From: JAEINY01 sp942490535
GTDB lineage: Bacteria > Bacteroidota > Bacteroidia > Bacteroidales > Marinilabiliaceae
DNA length: 64,000 nucleotides
Reading direction: 5' to 3'
Assembly (NCBI GenBank): GCA_942490535.1
Contig: CALNXQ010000003.1
Coordinates: 682,001-746,000, forward strand
Both the position numbers and the translations under genes were made by a program. Positions within the stretch are counted from its first letter, which is position 1; each line of letters begins with the position of its first letter. Below are positions 24,130-34,161 of this stretch, one piece after another. Under the pieces are notes generated by a model, which saw only the letters and a program-made list of their open reading frames with translations, ran no database searches and was not told the DNA's origin.

Positions 24130-26593
24130 CACGCCTCTGACCAATAGCGTTAAGAACGGTGGCATGGAGGCGATCAGAAAGAAAAGCTGTCTGAGCGCAG
24201 CGAGTTCTTTTCTTTCCGCCGCAATGGAATCGTTTAGCGTCATTGGACAGCAGCGGCGGCTCTTTTTGTTTACGTTTTCGAGCTGTAGCGAAAAAGTAAA
24301 AGCCCGTGCGGCTTGAGCACTTATATGAAATAGATAACCAATCAGTAAAAGTTTCCAATCACAAAGGAATTCTTACTAATATCCTTGATATGAAACCAAT
24401 TACACCACAACCCCCAAATGACAATACAATTTTTCAATCTGAACACCCGCCTCTGACCAATAGCGTTAAGAACGATGGAATGAAGGCGATCAGAAAGAAA
24501 AGCTGTTTGAGCGCAGCGAGTTCTTTTCTTTCCGCCGCAATGGAATCGTTTAGCGTCATTGGACAGCAGCGGCGGCTCTTTTTGTTTACGTTTTCGAGCT
24601 GTAGCGAAAAAGTAAAAGCCCGTGCGGCTAGAGCACTACTATGAAATAGATTAAACAATCAATAAAAGTTTCCAACCCCAAAGAAATCCTTACTAACACC
24701 CTTGATATGAAACCAATTACACCACAACCCCCAAATGACAATACAATTTTTCAATCTGAACACCCGCCTCTGACCAATAGCGTTAAGAACGATGGAATGA
24801 AGGCGATCAGAAAGAAAAGCTGTTTGAGCGCAGCGAGTTCTTTTCTTTCCGCCGCAATGGAATCGTTTAGCGTCATTGGACAGCAGCGGCGGCTCTTTTT
24901 GTTTACGTTTTCGAGCTGTAGCGAAAAAGTAAAAGCCCGTGCGGCTAGAGCACTACTATGAAATAGATTAAACAATCAATAAAAGTTTCCAACCCCAAAG
25001 AAATCCTTACTAACACCCTTGATATGAAGCCATTTACACCACAATCCCCAAATGACAATAAAATTTTTCAATCTGAACACCCGCCTCTGTCCAATAGCGT
25101 TAAGAACGGTGGCATGGAGGCGATCAGAAAGAAAAGCTGTTTGAGCGCAGCGAGTTCTTTTCTTTCCGCCGCAATGGAATCGTTTAGCGTCATTGGACAG
25201 CAGCGGCGGCTCTTTTTGTTTACGTTTTCGAGCTGTAGCGAATTGAAGCGAAGCGAAAATCGTGAATACCATTTAGAATTAATACAAATGAACAAAAAGC
25301 AAAAGCCCGTGCGGCTAGAGCACTACTATGAAATAGATTAAACAATCAATAAAAATTTCCAATCCCAAAGGAATCCTTACTAATACCCTTGATATGAAAC
25401 CAATTACACCACAACCCCCAAATGACAATAAAATTTTTCAATCTGAACACCCGCCTCTGTCCAATAGCGTTAAGAACGATGGAATGAAGGCGATCAGAAA
25501 GAAAAGCTGTTTGAGCGCAGCGAGTTCTTTTCTTTCCGCCGCAATGGAATCGTTTAGCGTAATTGGACAGCAGCGGCGGTCTTTTTTGTTTCGTTTTTGC
25601 GACTGTAGGCAAAAATGAAAAGCCCGTGCGGCTTGAGCACTACCTATGAAATAGATTAAACAATCAATAAAAATTTCCAATCCCAAAGGAATCCTTACTA
25701 ATATCCTTGATATGAAACCAATTACACCACAATCCCCAAATGCCAATACAATTTTTCAATCTGAACACCCGCCTCTGTCCAATAGCGTTAAGAACGATGG
25801 AATGAAGGCGATCAGAAAGAAAAGCTGTTTGAGCGCAGCGAGTTCTTTTCTTTCCGCCGCAATAGAATCGTTTAGCGTCATTGGACAGCAGCGGCGGTCT
25901 TTTTTGTTTCGTTTTTGCGACTGTAGGCAAAAATGAAAAGCCCGTGCGGCTTGAGCACTACTATGAAATAGATTAAACAATCAATAAAAATTTCCAATCC
26001 CAAAGGAATTCTTACTAATATCCTTGATATGAACCCAATTACATCACAACCCCCAAATGACAATACAATTTTTCAATATGAACATCCGCCTCTGACCAAT
26101 AGCGTTAAGAACGAGGGAATGAAGGCGATCAGAAAGAAAAGCTGTTTGAGCGCAGCGAGTTCTTTTCTTTCCGCCGCAATGGAATCGTTTAGCGTCATTG
26201 GACAGCAGCGGCGGTCTTTTTTGTTTCGTTTTTGCGACTGTAGGCAAAAATGAAAAGCCCGTGCGGCTAGAGCACTACTATGAAATAGATTAAACAATCA
26301 ATAAAAGTTTCCAATGCAAAAGGAATCCTTGCTAATACCCTTGATATGAAACCAATTACACCACAACCCCCAAATGACAATACAATTTTTCAATCTGAAC
26401 ACCCGCCTCTGTCCAATAGCGTTAAAAACGATTAAATGAAGGCGATCAGAAAGAAAAGCTGTCTGAAGCGGAGCAAGTTCTTTTCTTTCCGCCGCAATGG
26501 AATCGTTTAGCGTCATTGGACAGCAGCGGCGGTCTTTTTTGTTTCGTTTTTGCGACTGTAGGCAAAAATGAAAAGCCCGTGCGGCTAGAGCAC
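24130..26593. repeat. Tandem array of eight structured palindromic repeats
   Basis: Eight repeats start at about 24130, 24446, 24763, 25080, 25450, 25768, 26085 and 26402. The period is 316-318 bp, except for one of 370 bp caused by an insert in unit 4 (25080-25323). Each unit is a 191-bp two-hairpin element like P1 plus a spacer of about 125 bp. Units 1-4 carry the stem version TTTTCG/CGAAAA in hairpin 2 and units 5-8 carry TTTTTGC/GCAAAAA. The loop is always 8 nt. Unit 8 has extra substitutions in its central loop. The array fills the whole interval between the initiator and loader genes of module copy 2. Frames of 60-105 aa on both strands follow from the palindrome and are not called as genes. 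Confidence 0.9.
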
Positions 26594-26672
26594 TTATGTG
26601 AAACAGAATCATCTTTGGTTATAAGCACATTGTAATGTAAATCAACGTAACAACCATTAATCATTCATCATT

Positions 26673-26690
26673 CCCCGATAACTATCGGGG
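26673..26690. repeat. Short perfect hairpin upstream of the helicase-loader gene, copy 2
   Basis: CCCCGAT-AACT-ATCGGGG, identical to 3341-3358 and likewise just upstream of the loader start. Confidence 0.5.
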
Positions 26691-26706
26691 CCCTAATCAA
26701 TAAACC

Positions 26707-27354
26707 ATGCACTACCAAATAACCAACAACACCATCATCTACGACTTCCAGAAATCTCTCGATTTCATCACCCAAAAAGGCAAAGCCATACATGGGCCCC
26801 ACTTTCACCTTTACGAAGAAGATATGCCCATTATTCGACAACTTTTCGCCTATACAATCGGCGACCATCACAACACCATCCGCCAGGGTCTAAACCCAAA
26901 GAAAGGACTTATGCTCTGTGGCCCCATTGGCTGTGGAAAAACTTCACTCATGAAATTGATGCAACATTTATTACCTGTAGAAAACAGATACCAGGTTAAA
27001 GCTTGCCGCGACATCAGTTTCGAATTCCAGAAAGACGGCTTCGACGTGATCCACCGCTTCAGTAAACGCAGTTTCGCCATCATCCCTGGATCCAAGATCC
27101 CCAAAACCGTCTGCTTCGATGACCTGGGCGCTGAACAAAACCTCAAACACTTTGGCTGTAAGTGCAATGTCATGGCCGAGATTCTACTCAGCCGCTACGA
27201 TCTCTTCATCTCCGACAGACTCATCACGCACATCACCACCAACCTGGATGCGGCTACCATTGAAAAAGTCTACGGAAACCGTGTTCGCAGCCGCCTGCGT
27301 GAAATGACCAACGTCATTAACTGGCCGGATAATATAGTTGATAAAAGAAAGTAG
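26707..27354 (+). CDS. DnaC-like AAA+ helicase loader, module copy 2
   Basis: A 215-aa paralogue of 3375-4022. Walker A (GPIGCGKTS), Walker B (CFDDLGAE), sensor (THITTNLD) and the C-terminal YGNRVRSRLREM are intact. Most differences lie in the last 45 residues, for example DAATIEKVYGNRV against DVDDIEELYGKRV. It closes the second module; 290 bp without a recognisable feature separate it from the convergent TonB receptor gene. Partner: probably the initiator encoded at 23189. Confidence 0.8.
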   Translation: MHYQITNNTIIYDFQKSLDFITQKGKAIHGPHFHLYEEDMPIIRQLFAYTIGDHHNTIRQGLNPKKGLMLCGPIGCGKTSLMKLMQHLLPVENRYQVKACRDISFEFQKDGFDVIHRFSKRSFAIIPGSKIPKTVCFDDLGAEQNLKHFGCKCNVMAEILLSRYDLFISDRLITHITTNLDAATIEKVYGNRVRSRLREMTNVINWPDNIVDKRK

Positions 27355-27646
27355 CTATCGAAGAATCATTTTTTCCACTTAACAGACACACTGAACTTAA
27401 TTTGATTCAATAATAGTGGTGATTAACATTTCTACTAATAACATTATGAAATTTGGTTTTGATTATGCTCTCATTCTCTTAATAGTATAAAGGCGTTTTA
27501 TGAGGATTTGCTGCTATCCTGGGAAGCAAAAACAACTTTAAGCTATGGAGTTGATTAATATCGGCCCGGCAGCTAATCCGTAAATATAGTAGCCAGGCCA
27601 TGAAAATGGGCAATAGGAGATTTCGAGTTATCTTTTTTCTACTGAA

Positions 27647-29773
27647 TTAGAACTTAACAATACATTTTGCCAGAAAGTTACGGCCAGGCGAGTGATAAGC
27701 ATCTTTTTCAGCATAGTGCTCATCAAACAAATTGCCTACACTTACCCCAAAAGTTACAGTTTCATTAGCTTCATAAAACACACTTGAATCGAACACCAGG
27801 TGATCCGGGTGTTTCAATAGTCCTTTCGCCCAATATCCTGGTTCAGCTTTCTCTGCCAAAGCAGGCAACTCAGGACGCTTGCCACTGTTCCAGTCTTTTT
27901 CAATTCTGGATCCCATATAGCGACCGTTAAAACGGAAAGACAATTTTTCGTACAAGAACTGAATACCAAAATTACCGGATTGCTCACGTATACATGTGAT
28001 CTCTTCTTCAACACCACCTTCATCCATTTTCATATCAGCGTTAAACATGAAAGTAAGATTAGCATAGGCTTTCAATGAAAAGGCATAATCGTAAAGGGAA
28101 CCAAAATCGTAAGAAGCCATCACTTCCAAACCATTCATATTAGCCTCATTGGCATTGTAGTAGGATTTGATATTGGCATCTTTATCTTTCCATTCCTGAA
28201 TAATTAAGTCATCGTGTTTGGATTGGAAATAGGTTGCATCAAAATCAATACCTAAAGCATAATTGCTATAACCCAATCCCAAATCAAAGGTCACTGATTT
28301 CTCAGGGGCAAGTTCAGGGTTTCCTTCAATTTTATACCATCCTTCATAATATCCGGCTTTTTGAAAAGCATCAGGTGAAAAAAAAGCTGTTCCTAAACTG
28401 GTGTGAGCATTCAAACCTTTGATGATTTCAAATTTTGCACCTACATTGGGATTAAAAACAGTGTGACTTTCACTACCTGACTTACTAACAATTAGATCAG
28501 ACTTTTCAAGCTCAAGCTGAATATGATCAAAACGACCTCCGGTAGAAATGTTTAGACGTTCGTCTAAAAACCTGAAGTGAGTCTGTACAAACACCCCCAG
28601 TGCTTTGTCTTTATAATATGGCATGTAAGGAGCTATTTCACTTATATTACCATCCTTTTCACCCCATCTTTGTGTTTCGAATGACTGTACCTTATAGTCA
28701 GCCCCGACAACTAAACTGTGTTGACCCAAATCAATTTTATCCTGCAACTGGAATCCATAATTGAAAAACACTTTTTTGTAATTCACATAAGCGTCATCCT
28801 CCAGGCTATTGTAATACTCAGTGTTATCCACACTGTAGTATGGACTCAGACGAAGTAAATGCCGACCTGCCTTACCTTCAGTTTCAATATTGAAATTGGT
28901 TCGTTGTAAGTCTTTTTTACTGGCTCCACTCCAGCTGCCAAAAATACTACCTGGTGAGTTAATATCTTTTGAAGAATAAAAACCGCTATTGATGTCAACA
29001 AACCAATTTTCATTGAAGTTATAACCTACACGTGCATTAGCCCCAAATTGTTTGTATTTAGTATTTTCATAAACCTGGCCTCGGGATTCTTTGTGAAGAA
29101 TAGCTTTTTCATATTCGCTCAAACTTAACAGGTTTCTTTCACCCATTTTATAATCTGAACCTTGCTCTTCACCATAGATATTTAAGTCGAAATTCCAATT
29201 ATCAGTAATGGATCCACCAACATTGGCACTTCCACCATATAAATCGAAACTACCTGCCTTTAAGGTAGCTGTACCCCTTAAATCACTAGTAGTACGTGGC
29301 GTAGTGATGTTGATCACACCTCCCATGGCGCTGGATCCATACAGTGAAGAGAAAGGGCCCTTCATGATTTCTACCTGCTCAGCCATTGACAAATCCAATG
29401 TAGAGATATTTTGAGTTCCGGCTGGCAAACCGTTAATCAAAAGCATGCTGTACTTACTGGAATGAGCATCTGGTTGAAATCCTCGTAAACCAATGGACGA
29501 CAACTTACCTGGATACTGAATTACATCCACACCAGAGTTTAACATGATTAATTGACCTACATCACTGGCTGTAGCTGCTTTAAGCGGATGTACCTTAATA
29601 ACTTCCACCTTATTGGGCAAATCTTTTAATTTAGCATTGATACGCGATGCTTTTACCACCACCTCGCTAAAATCTTTTCCTACTAACACCGAATCGATCT
29701 TCTCTTCGCCTTCGGCTTTGGCAATACATGTACCGGCAAGAGCGATGGCCCCTGCTAAAAGAAACTTTTTCAT
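27647..29773 (-). CDS. TonB-dependent outer-membrane receptor, probably for corrinoids
   Basis: A 708-aa protein with a signal peptide (residues 1-20, ending CIAKAEG). A plug domain follows from about residue 35 to 160 (VVVKASRINAKLKDLPNKVEVI, then EQVEIMKGPFSSLYGSSAMGGVINI), and then a beta-barrel ending in a C-terminal aromatic (CIVKF). It lacks the N-terminal carboxypeptidase-like domain of SusC-type receptors, so it is BtuB-like in build. It is the last gene of the riboswitch-headed operon, 24 bp after cbiZ, which makes cobalamin or cobinamide the likely ligand. TonB/ExbBD are not in the window. Substrate is inferred from context. Confidence 0.85.
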   Translation of the reverse strand: MKKFLLAGAIALAGTCIAKAEGEEKIDSVLVGKDFSEVVVKASRINAKLKDLPNKVEVIKVHPLKAATASDVGQLIMLNSGVDVIQYPGKLSSIGLRGFQPDAHSSKYSMLLINGLPAGTQNISTLDLSMAEQVEIMKGPFSSLYGSSAMGGVINITTPRTTSDLRGTATLKAGSFDLYGGSANVGGSITDNWNFDLNIYGEEQGSDYKMGERNLLSLSEYEKAILHKESRGQVYENTKYKQFGANARVGYNFNENWFVDINSGFYSSKDINSPGSIFGSWSGASKKDLQRTNFNIETEGKAGRHLLRLSPYYSVDNTEYYNSLEDDAYVNYKKVFFNYGFQLQDKIDLGQHSLVVGADYKVQSFETQRWGEKDGNISEIAPYMPYYKDKALGVFVQTHFRFLDERLNISTGGRFDHIQLELEKSDLIVSKSGSESHTVFNPNVGAKFEIIKGLNAHTSLGTAFFSPDAFQKAGYYEGWYKIEGNPELAPEKSVTFDLGLGYSNYALGIDFDATYFQSKHDDLIIQEWKDKDANIKSYYNANEANMNGLEVMASYDFGSLYDYAFSLKAYANLTFMFNADMKMDEGGVEEEITCIREQSGNFGIQFLYEKLSFRFNGRYMGSRIEKDWNSGKRPELPALAEKAEPGYWAKGLLKHPDHLVFDSSVFYEANETVTFGVSVGNLFDEHYAEKDAYHSPGRNFLAKCIVKF

Positions 29774-29797
29774 TTTTATATTATGAATTATTAAATC

Positions 29798-30988
29798 CTA
29801 ATTGAAATTCACTTTTGTTGAGTGTTTTTTTTCGATCAGTTCAGCCATAGTCCTTATCACCGGGCTAATCATGGCCTCATGAAAAGGACGTTCAGGCATG
29901 TTGGGATGCTTGTCGCTGCTGTGTCCTTTGATTGGTTCAAGCCCATTTTGTTGACGTATGGCTTGTATTTGTTCACCACCGATATCATGAACAGTTTTGT
30001 CACTCAGTAAGCCCCATGCATTTTGATCAATCAGATGAATAAAAGAGGCAAATCCTGCCACTAAACGGGGATCCGCATCGACATTTTCAAAAGCTTCATT
30101 GAATGCCACCTCTGTCAACGGACTTTGTGGGAACTTATGCTGATGATACATGTGCACCTTATCACGGGTAATACCATAACGCAATGCCTGCCAGGAGATA
30201 CGTGCCTGACGCGTTGTGTTCATGCCTGACTGAAGACCCAGAGCTTCTTTTACGGCTTCTTTCACTGCTGTTCCGATCAATTCGCCCAAAATATTATGCT
30301 TCCCGGCGTGATTCAGGTACATATCCGAATCCAGATCGTGAATAATAATAGCGCTATCTGTTCCTGAACCGGTTGCTAAACCGGTTGAATAACGGCTATT
30401 GGCCATCAGTTCCTGTAAGGCTGCCGTTTTGGCCTCGGTAGCCGTCATCATAGCCCTGAATGCCGTTCCGGCTGGCATATTCGCATTAATGTTTAAAAAG
30501 ATATTAATGGTACCTGACACTTCCTTACCGGTTAGGTGTGTTTTTGTCAGTTCATCCCATGAAGCCGGGTCACCGGCACGTCCGCCATTTACATCAACAC
30601 CGGCAGTAACCATGGCAGTTACTTTCAATGCATTGTGCGACTTGGTAACAGTGGCCATATTTTCCATCAATGCAGCCGTTCCCATTCCGGTAGTCACATC
30701 ACAATTTAATCCAAGGTCCCTGGCTATGACAACAAAATGACCTTCCACCGTATCCGCTTTCATACCGGCACAGCAAGTGTTTTTGGCAGCCAGCTCACGG
30801 CCGCAACTGTTGTTGAAAGCATAATTAAGATCGGTACGATAACCGCCGTTTAGCTGAGATGTACTGGCAACGCCACGCCGGCCATTAAACTTAACCACGA
30901 TGGCCTCTTCTATGCGATGTACATCATCACCCAGTGGTGTGGTGAATAACCTGTTCTTTCCTTCCATTGTATATTTTTTTATTACCAT
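29798..30988 (-). CDS. cbiZ: Adenosylcobinamide amidohydrolase (CbiZ)
   Basis: A 396-aa protein. The segment VTAGVDVNGGRAGDP at about residue 150 is a CbiZ signature, and the surroundings (GVASTSQLNGGYRTD, MGTAALMEN, GTGTDSAII-like SGTDSAIII) fit the family. CbiZ cleaves the aminopropanol tail of adenosylcobinamide or pseudocobalamin to adenosylcobyric acid, so that the lower ligand can be rebuilt. The protein is longer than the minimal enzyme, with about 130 extra C-terminal residues of unclear role. An internal ATG at codon 8 is an alternative start. It lies downstream of the chelatase genes in the corrinoid operon, pointing to salvage or remodelling of imported corrinoids. Confidence 0.85.
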   Translation of the reverse strand: MVIKKYTMEGKNRLFTTPLGDDVHRIEEAIVVKFNGRRGVASTSQLNGGYRTDLNYAFNNSCGRELAAKNTCCAGMKADTVEGHFVVIARDLGLNCDVTTGMGTAALMENMATVTKSHNALKVTAMVTAGVDVNGGRAGDPASWDELTKTHLTGKEVSGTINIFLNINANMPAGTAFRAMMTATEAKTAALQELMANSRYSTGLATGSGTDSAIIIHDLDSDMYLNHAGKHNILGELIGTAVKEAVKEALGLQSGMNTTRQARISWQALRYGITRDKVHMYHQHKFPQSPLTEVAFNEAFENVDADPRLVAGFASFIHLIDQNAWGLLSDKTVHDIGGEQIQAIRQQNGLEPIKGHSSDKHPNMPERPFHEAMISPVIRTMAELIEKKHSTKVNFN

Positions 30989-31092
30989 TCAGATCCGTAT
31001 TCCCCCTGCATAGTTCATATCAATCCTATTTCTCCTTCTCTGTGTTATTTACCCGGGGCTCTTACACTATCGCCCCTTCAGGGCTTCAGCAC

Positions 31093-33084
31093 TCACATAT
31101 ACCTCCCTGCATCAACTATTTCTCTGATGTTCTTCAGTTCATCCAGATTATAATATTCCGCTCCCAGTTCGCTGGCCAGTTTTTTAGCCAAACCCAGACG
31201 GATAAAACCGGTTTCAGTATCAATGACCAGGTAGCGGATTTTTTCTTTAGCACTTTTCTGTGCAACCTTTAATACTGCTTCCATGGGATTCTGAGATTTT
31301 GTGCTGTAATTGGCCCTGCCGTCTGACAAAAGGCAAATCACCGGTATAATCTCGTTATTTCTGCGCTGCAGGGCTTTCATCAGTTCCATTGACTTGTCAA
31401 GACCTTCGGCCAAAGGGGTTCGCCCTCCTGTTTTAATCTCTTTCAGACTCTTGTGTGCCAAATCCAAACTGCGGGTTGGCTGCAACACTATGTCGGCCGA
31501 GTGATGGTTAAAAGTCATCAGCCCAACAGTATCTCGCTTTTTGTACGACTCCTTCAGCAACTCAAAAACGGCCGCCTTAGCTTCACTCATCCGGCGGTTG
31601 ATTCCCATAGATCCGCTGGTATCTAACAGGAATAGTACGGTATGCCCAATTCTTTTCTCCCTGATTTTCTCCCGAATATCCTGTTGTTTGATGCAGATGG
31701 CCGTTCCGTTTTTCTCACGAAGGTATTGAAACGGAGCAGCCGCTCTTAATGTAGCGTCAAAAGCCAGATCCTTAACTGCACCTTTAGGCCGCTTCACTTT
31801 AATATAATGGCCTTGTTTAGTCGATGTACGGGTTTTACTGCGACGACCACTTCCTAAAGTCCGGTAGTGCTTATCCTTTACGGCTCCAACCAAATCAGTT
31901 CTCAGATTCATCTGACCTATTTCGAAAACCGCTTCCTCCGATTCACCACCTGCCGGCACATTGTTATCATCTTCTTTGCTTTCAGGCATAGGGATGTCAG
32001 GCGTTTGATTTTGTTGAGGTGGTTCCTGGTTCTGCGAATTTTCCTCTTTGTTCTGATCGCCGGACTGGTCATTTTCAGGTTCTTCCTGATTCTGAGAATC
32101 CGGCTCGTTATCCTCATCCTGTTGAGGTAACTGAGCGGAACGTATGCGGTGTGCCAGCGCCAGGTGCTGAACCACTTCAATATCTTCGCGGGTAACGTGT
32201 TGACGTCCTTCCAGTGCAGCATGGGCCAAAACCCCATTGCAAAGGGCCAGGTCGCCACGGTGTCCGGCAATGAATGAACGGTAACAAATATCTGCAATCA
32301 ATTCAATGACTTCATCCCGAAGTTTAACTAAAGAAAGGCGCTGACGTGCTCCCTTTATACGCATTTCCAAATCCTTCTCAATGTCACAGAATTTGTGGGC
32401 GAATGACCAGGGATCACGCTCATAGGCCAACCGGTTACGAACAATTTCCATTCGGGTACGCACATTACTTTCGCCTTTCACTTCGGCAAAAAAGCCGAAA
32501 CGATCCAGTATCTGGGGCTTCAGCGATCCTTCTTCAGGATTCATGCTGCCCACCAAAATAAACGTTGATGGATAAGTATGTGAAATACCTTCGCGCTGAA
32601 TGGTACACTGCCCTGAAGCTGCTGCATCCAGAATGGTATTGATCAATGCCTCGGACATGAGGTTAACCTCATCGATGTAAAGAATATGACCATTAGCCTT
32701 TGATAGTAAACCAGGTTGAAAAGCAATCTCGCCTTGCTTAAGAGCCACTTCCATATCAATGCCTCCCAAAACCATATCTTCAGTGGCGTTTAGTGGCAGG
32801 GTAATGACATTCATTTCCGGTAACAAGGCAGACAGCGACCGGACAACAGTGGATTTGGCTGTTCCTTTTTCACCTGATAAAAGTGCTCCACCGATAGTTG
32901 GGCAAATGCAATTTAATAGCAGTGCTTTTTTCACCTTTTCCTGACCAACAATGGCCGAAAAAGGAAACAAAGGAGGCTGTTCATCGGGTAGATGGATTGC
33001 CGGCCTGTTTATCCCAATTATGTCTGTATAGGATTGATTTGTAGGATTCATTAAACCTGTCATAGAATTCAAATTCAACCACAA
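31093..33084 (-). CDS. ChlD/BchD-like chelatase subunit (AAA+ plus VWA)
   Basis: A 663-aa protein. The N-terminal AAA+ domain has Walker A GEKGTAKST and Walker B HILYIDEVNLM. An acidic glutamine/proline-rich linker lies at about 320-380. The C-terminal von Willebrand A domain has the MIDAS motif LLDTSGSMG. In Mg- and Co-chelatases the I and D subunits form a two-tier ATPase ring that drives metal insertion by the large H/CobN subunit. Walker A is intact here, unlike many D subunits of photosynthetic organisms. It lies between the ChlI-like and CbiZ genes. No porphyrin or chlorophyll pathway genes are near, so a corrinoid-linked role with CobN is favoured. ATGs at codons 8 and 12 could also be the start. 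Confidence 0.85.
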   Translation of the reverse strand: MWLNLNSMTGLMNPTNQSYTDIIGINRPAIHLPDEQPPLFPFSAIVGQEKVKKALLLNCICPTIGGALLSGEKGTAKSTVVRSLSALLPEMNVITLPLNATEDMVLGGIDMEVALKQGEIAFQPGLLSKANGHILYIDEVNLMSEALINTILDAAASGQCTIQREGISHTYPSTFILVGSMNPEEGSLKPQILDRFGFFAEVKGESNVRTRMEIVRNRLAYERDPWSFAHKFCDIEKDLEMRIKGARQRLSLVKLRDEVIELIADICYRSFIAGHRGDLALCNGVLAHAALEGRQHVTREDIEVVQHLALAHRIRSAQLPQQDEDNEPDSQNQEEPENDQSGDQNKEENSQNQEPPQQNQTPDIPMPESKEDDNNVPAGGESEEAVFEIGQMNLRTDLVGAVKDKHYRTLGSGRRSKTRTSTKQGHYIKVKRPKGAVKDLAFDATLRAAAPFQYLREKNGTAICIKQQDIREKIREKRIGHTVLFLLDTSGSMGINRRMSEAKAAVFELLKESYKKRDTVGLMTFNHHSADIVLQPTRSLDLAHKSLKEIKTGGRTPLAEGLDKSMELMKALQRRNNEIIPVICLLSDGRANYSTKSQNPMEAVLKVAQKSAKEKIRYLVIDTETGFIRLGLAKKLASELGAEYYNLDELKNIREIVDAGRYM

Positions 33085-33138
33085 AAGCGCAAAGACGTGG
33101 AGTTCTATTATATACTCTATGCTTCTGTGTCTCTGCGT

Positions 33139-34071
33139 TTATATTGATACCAATTCACCTTCTTCGACTACTTCTTTCAATTTCTCAGCACTGAACTCTG
33201 CCTCATCAAAAGGCAAACGGCGCATACGGTGCGGTAATACCAATTCAGCAGCTTCATAAATGTCATCACCGAATACAATGGTGCGGTTGTGATAAGCCGC
33301 TAATGTCATGGCTGTTTTCACCATGATGATATCGGCACGGTGACCATCTACCCCGAGTGTGGAGGAAATGAAAGCAATCAGCTCATAGAGTTTTTCATCC
33401 ATCTGAACCTGGGGCAATAAATTGCTTGCTCTTTGAATGTGATCAGCCAGTTGTTGTTGTTCGCAAGCATATTCATCGGCAAAGGCAGCCGGTGAAGCCT
33501 CAAACGCCAATCTTCGTTTGATGATATCTACCCTTTTTTCTACTGCCTGCTCTCCAATCACATCCACGGTCAGGCCAAAACGATCCAAAAGCTGAGGACG
33601 TAAGTCCCCTTCCTCGGGATTCATGGTACCAATTAAAACAAACTGAGAAGCATGCGAATAAGAAATTCCTTCGCGCTCAATCACGTTGGTACCCATGGCA
33701 GCTACATCCAGAAGAATATCTACAATATGATCTTCCAACAGGTTGACTTCATCTACATACAAAATATTTCCGTGGGCTTTAGCCAATACACCCGGCTCAA
33801 ATTTCTTTTCCCCATATTTAATAGCATGTTCAATATCCAGTGTACCGGTTACTTTATCTTCGGTGGAACCCAATGGCAGCTCTACCACGTCTTTGTCCGG
33901 TATTAGCTCAGCTAAAGACCGCACCAGGGTTGATTTAGCAGTACCTTTCTCTCCTTTAATCAGTACCCCGCCAATTCGTGGATTAATCATGTTTAACAAC
34001 AAGGCCTTTTTCATGTTTTCCTGACCCACAATGGCTGAAAACGGATATTTGATGTTTTGTGTATCTTGCAT
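33139..34071 (-). CDS. ChlI/BchI-like AAA+ chelatase ATPase
   Basis: A 310-aa AAA+ ATPase with Walker A GEKGTAKST, Walker B ILYVDEVNLL, and the family segment IGTMNPEEGDLRPQLLDRFG with sensor and arginine residues. The C-terminal helical domain ends PHRMRRLPFDEAE. It is the motor subunit that works with ChlD-like and CobN/ChlH-like proteins. It lies 90 bp after cobN and 54 bp before the ChlD-like gene in the same operon. Its sequence closely parallels the N-terminal half of the ChlD-like protein, an old duplication. Confidence 0.9.
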   Translation of the reverse strand: MQDTQNIKYPFSAIVGQENMKKALLLNMINPRIGGVLIKGEKGTAKSTLVRSLAELIPDKDVVELPLGSTEDKVTGTLDIEHAIKYGEKKFEPGVLAKAHGNILYVDEVNLLEDHIVDILLDVAAMGTNVIEREGISYSHASQFVLIGTMNPEEGDLRPQLLDRFGLTVDVIGEQAVEKRVDIIKRRLAFEASPAAFADEYACEQQQLADHIQRASNLLPQVQMDEKLYELIAFISSTLGVDGHRADIIMVKTAMTLAAYHNRTIVFGDDIYEAAELVLPHRMRRLPFDEAEFSAEKLKEVVEEGELVSI

Positions 34072-34161
34072 AATTATTTCGTTTTTCCTTTAGCGTATTT
34101 TCTTTTTCCTGTCACCTCTTTCGGGTTTTCAACGCCGAAGGGTTTGTCTGCTGACTTCTCA

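Noticed and set aside
24130..26593. CRISPR array
   Set aside because: The period is 317 bp, the repeats are about 191 bp, the spacers are nearly identical to each other and no cas gene is present.
24110..26664. Many 60-105-aa reading frames on both strands of the repeat array
   Set aside because: They come from the palindrome itself: plus and minus frames coexist over the same bases, repeat in every copy and change with compensated stem mutations rather than synonymously.
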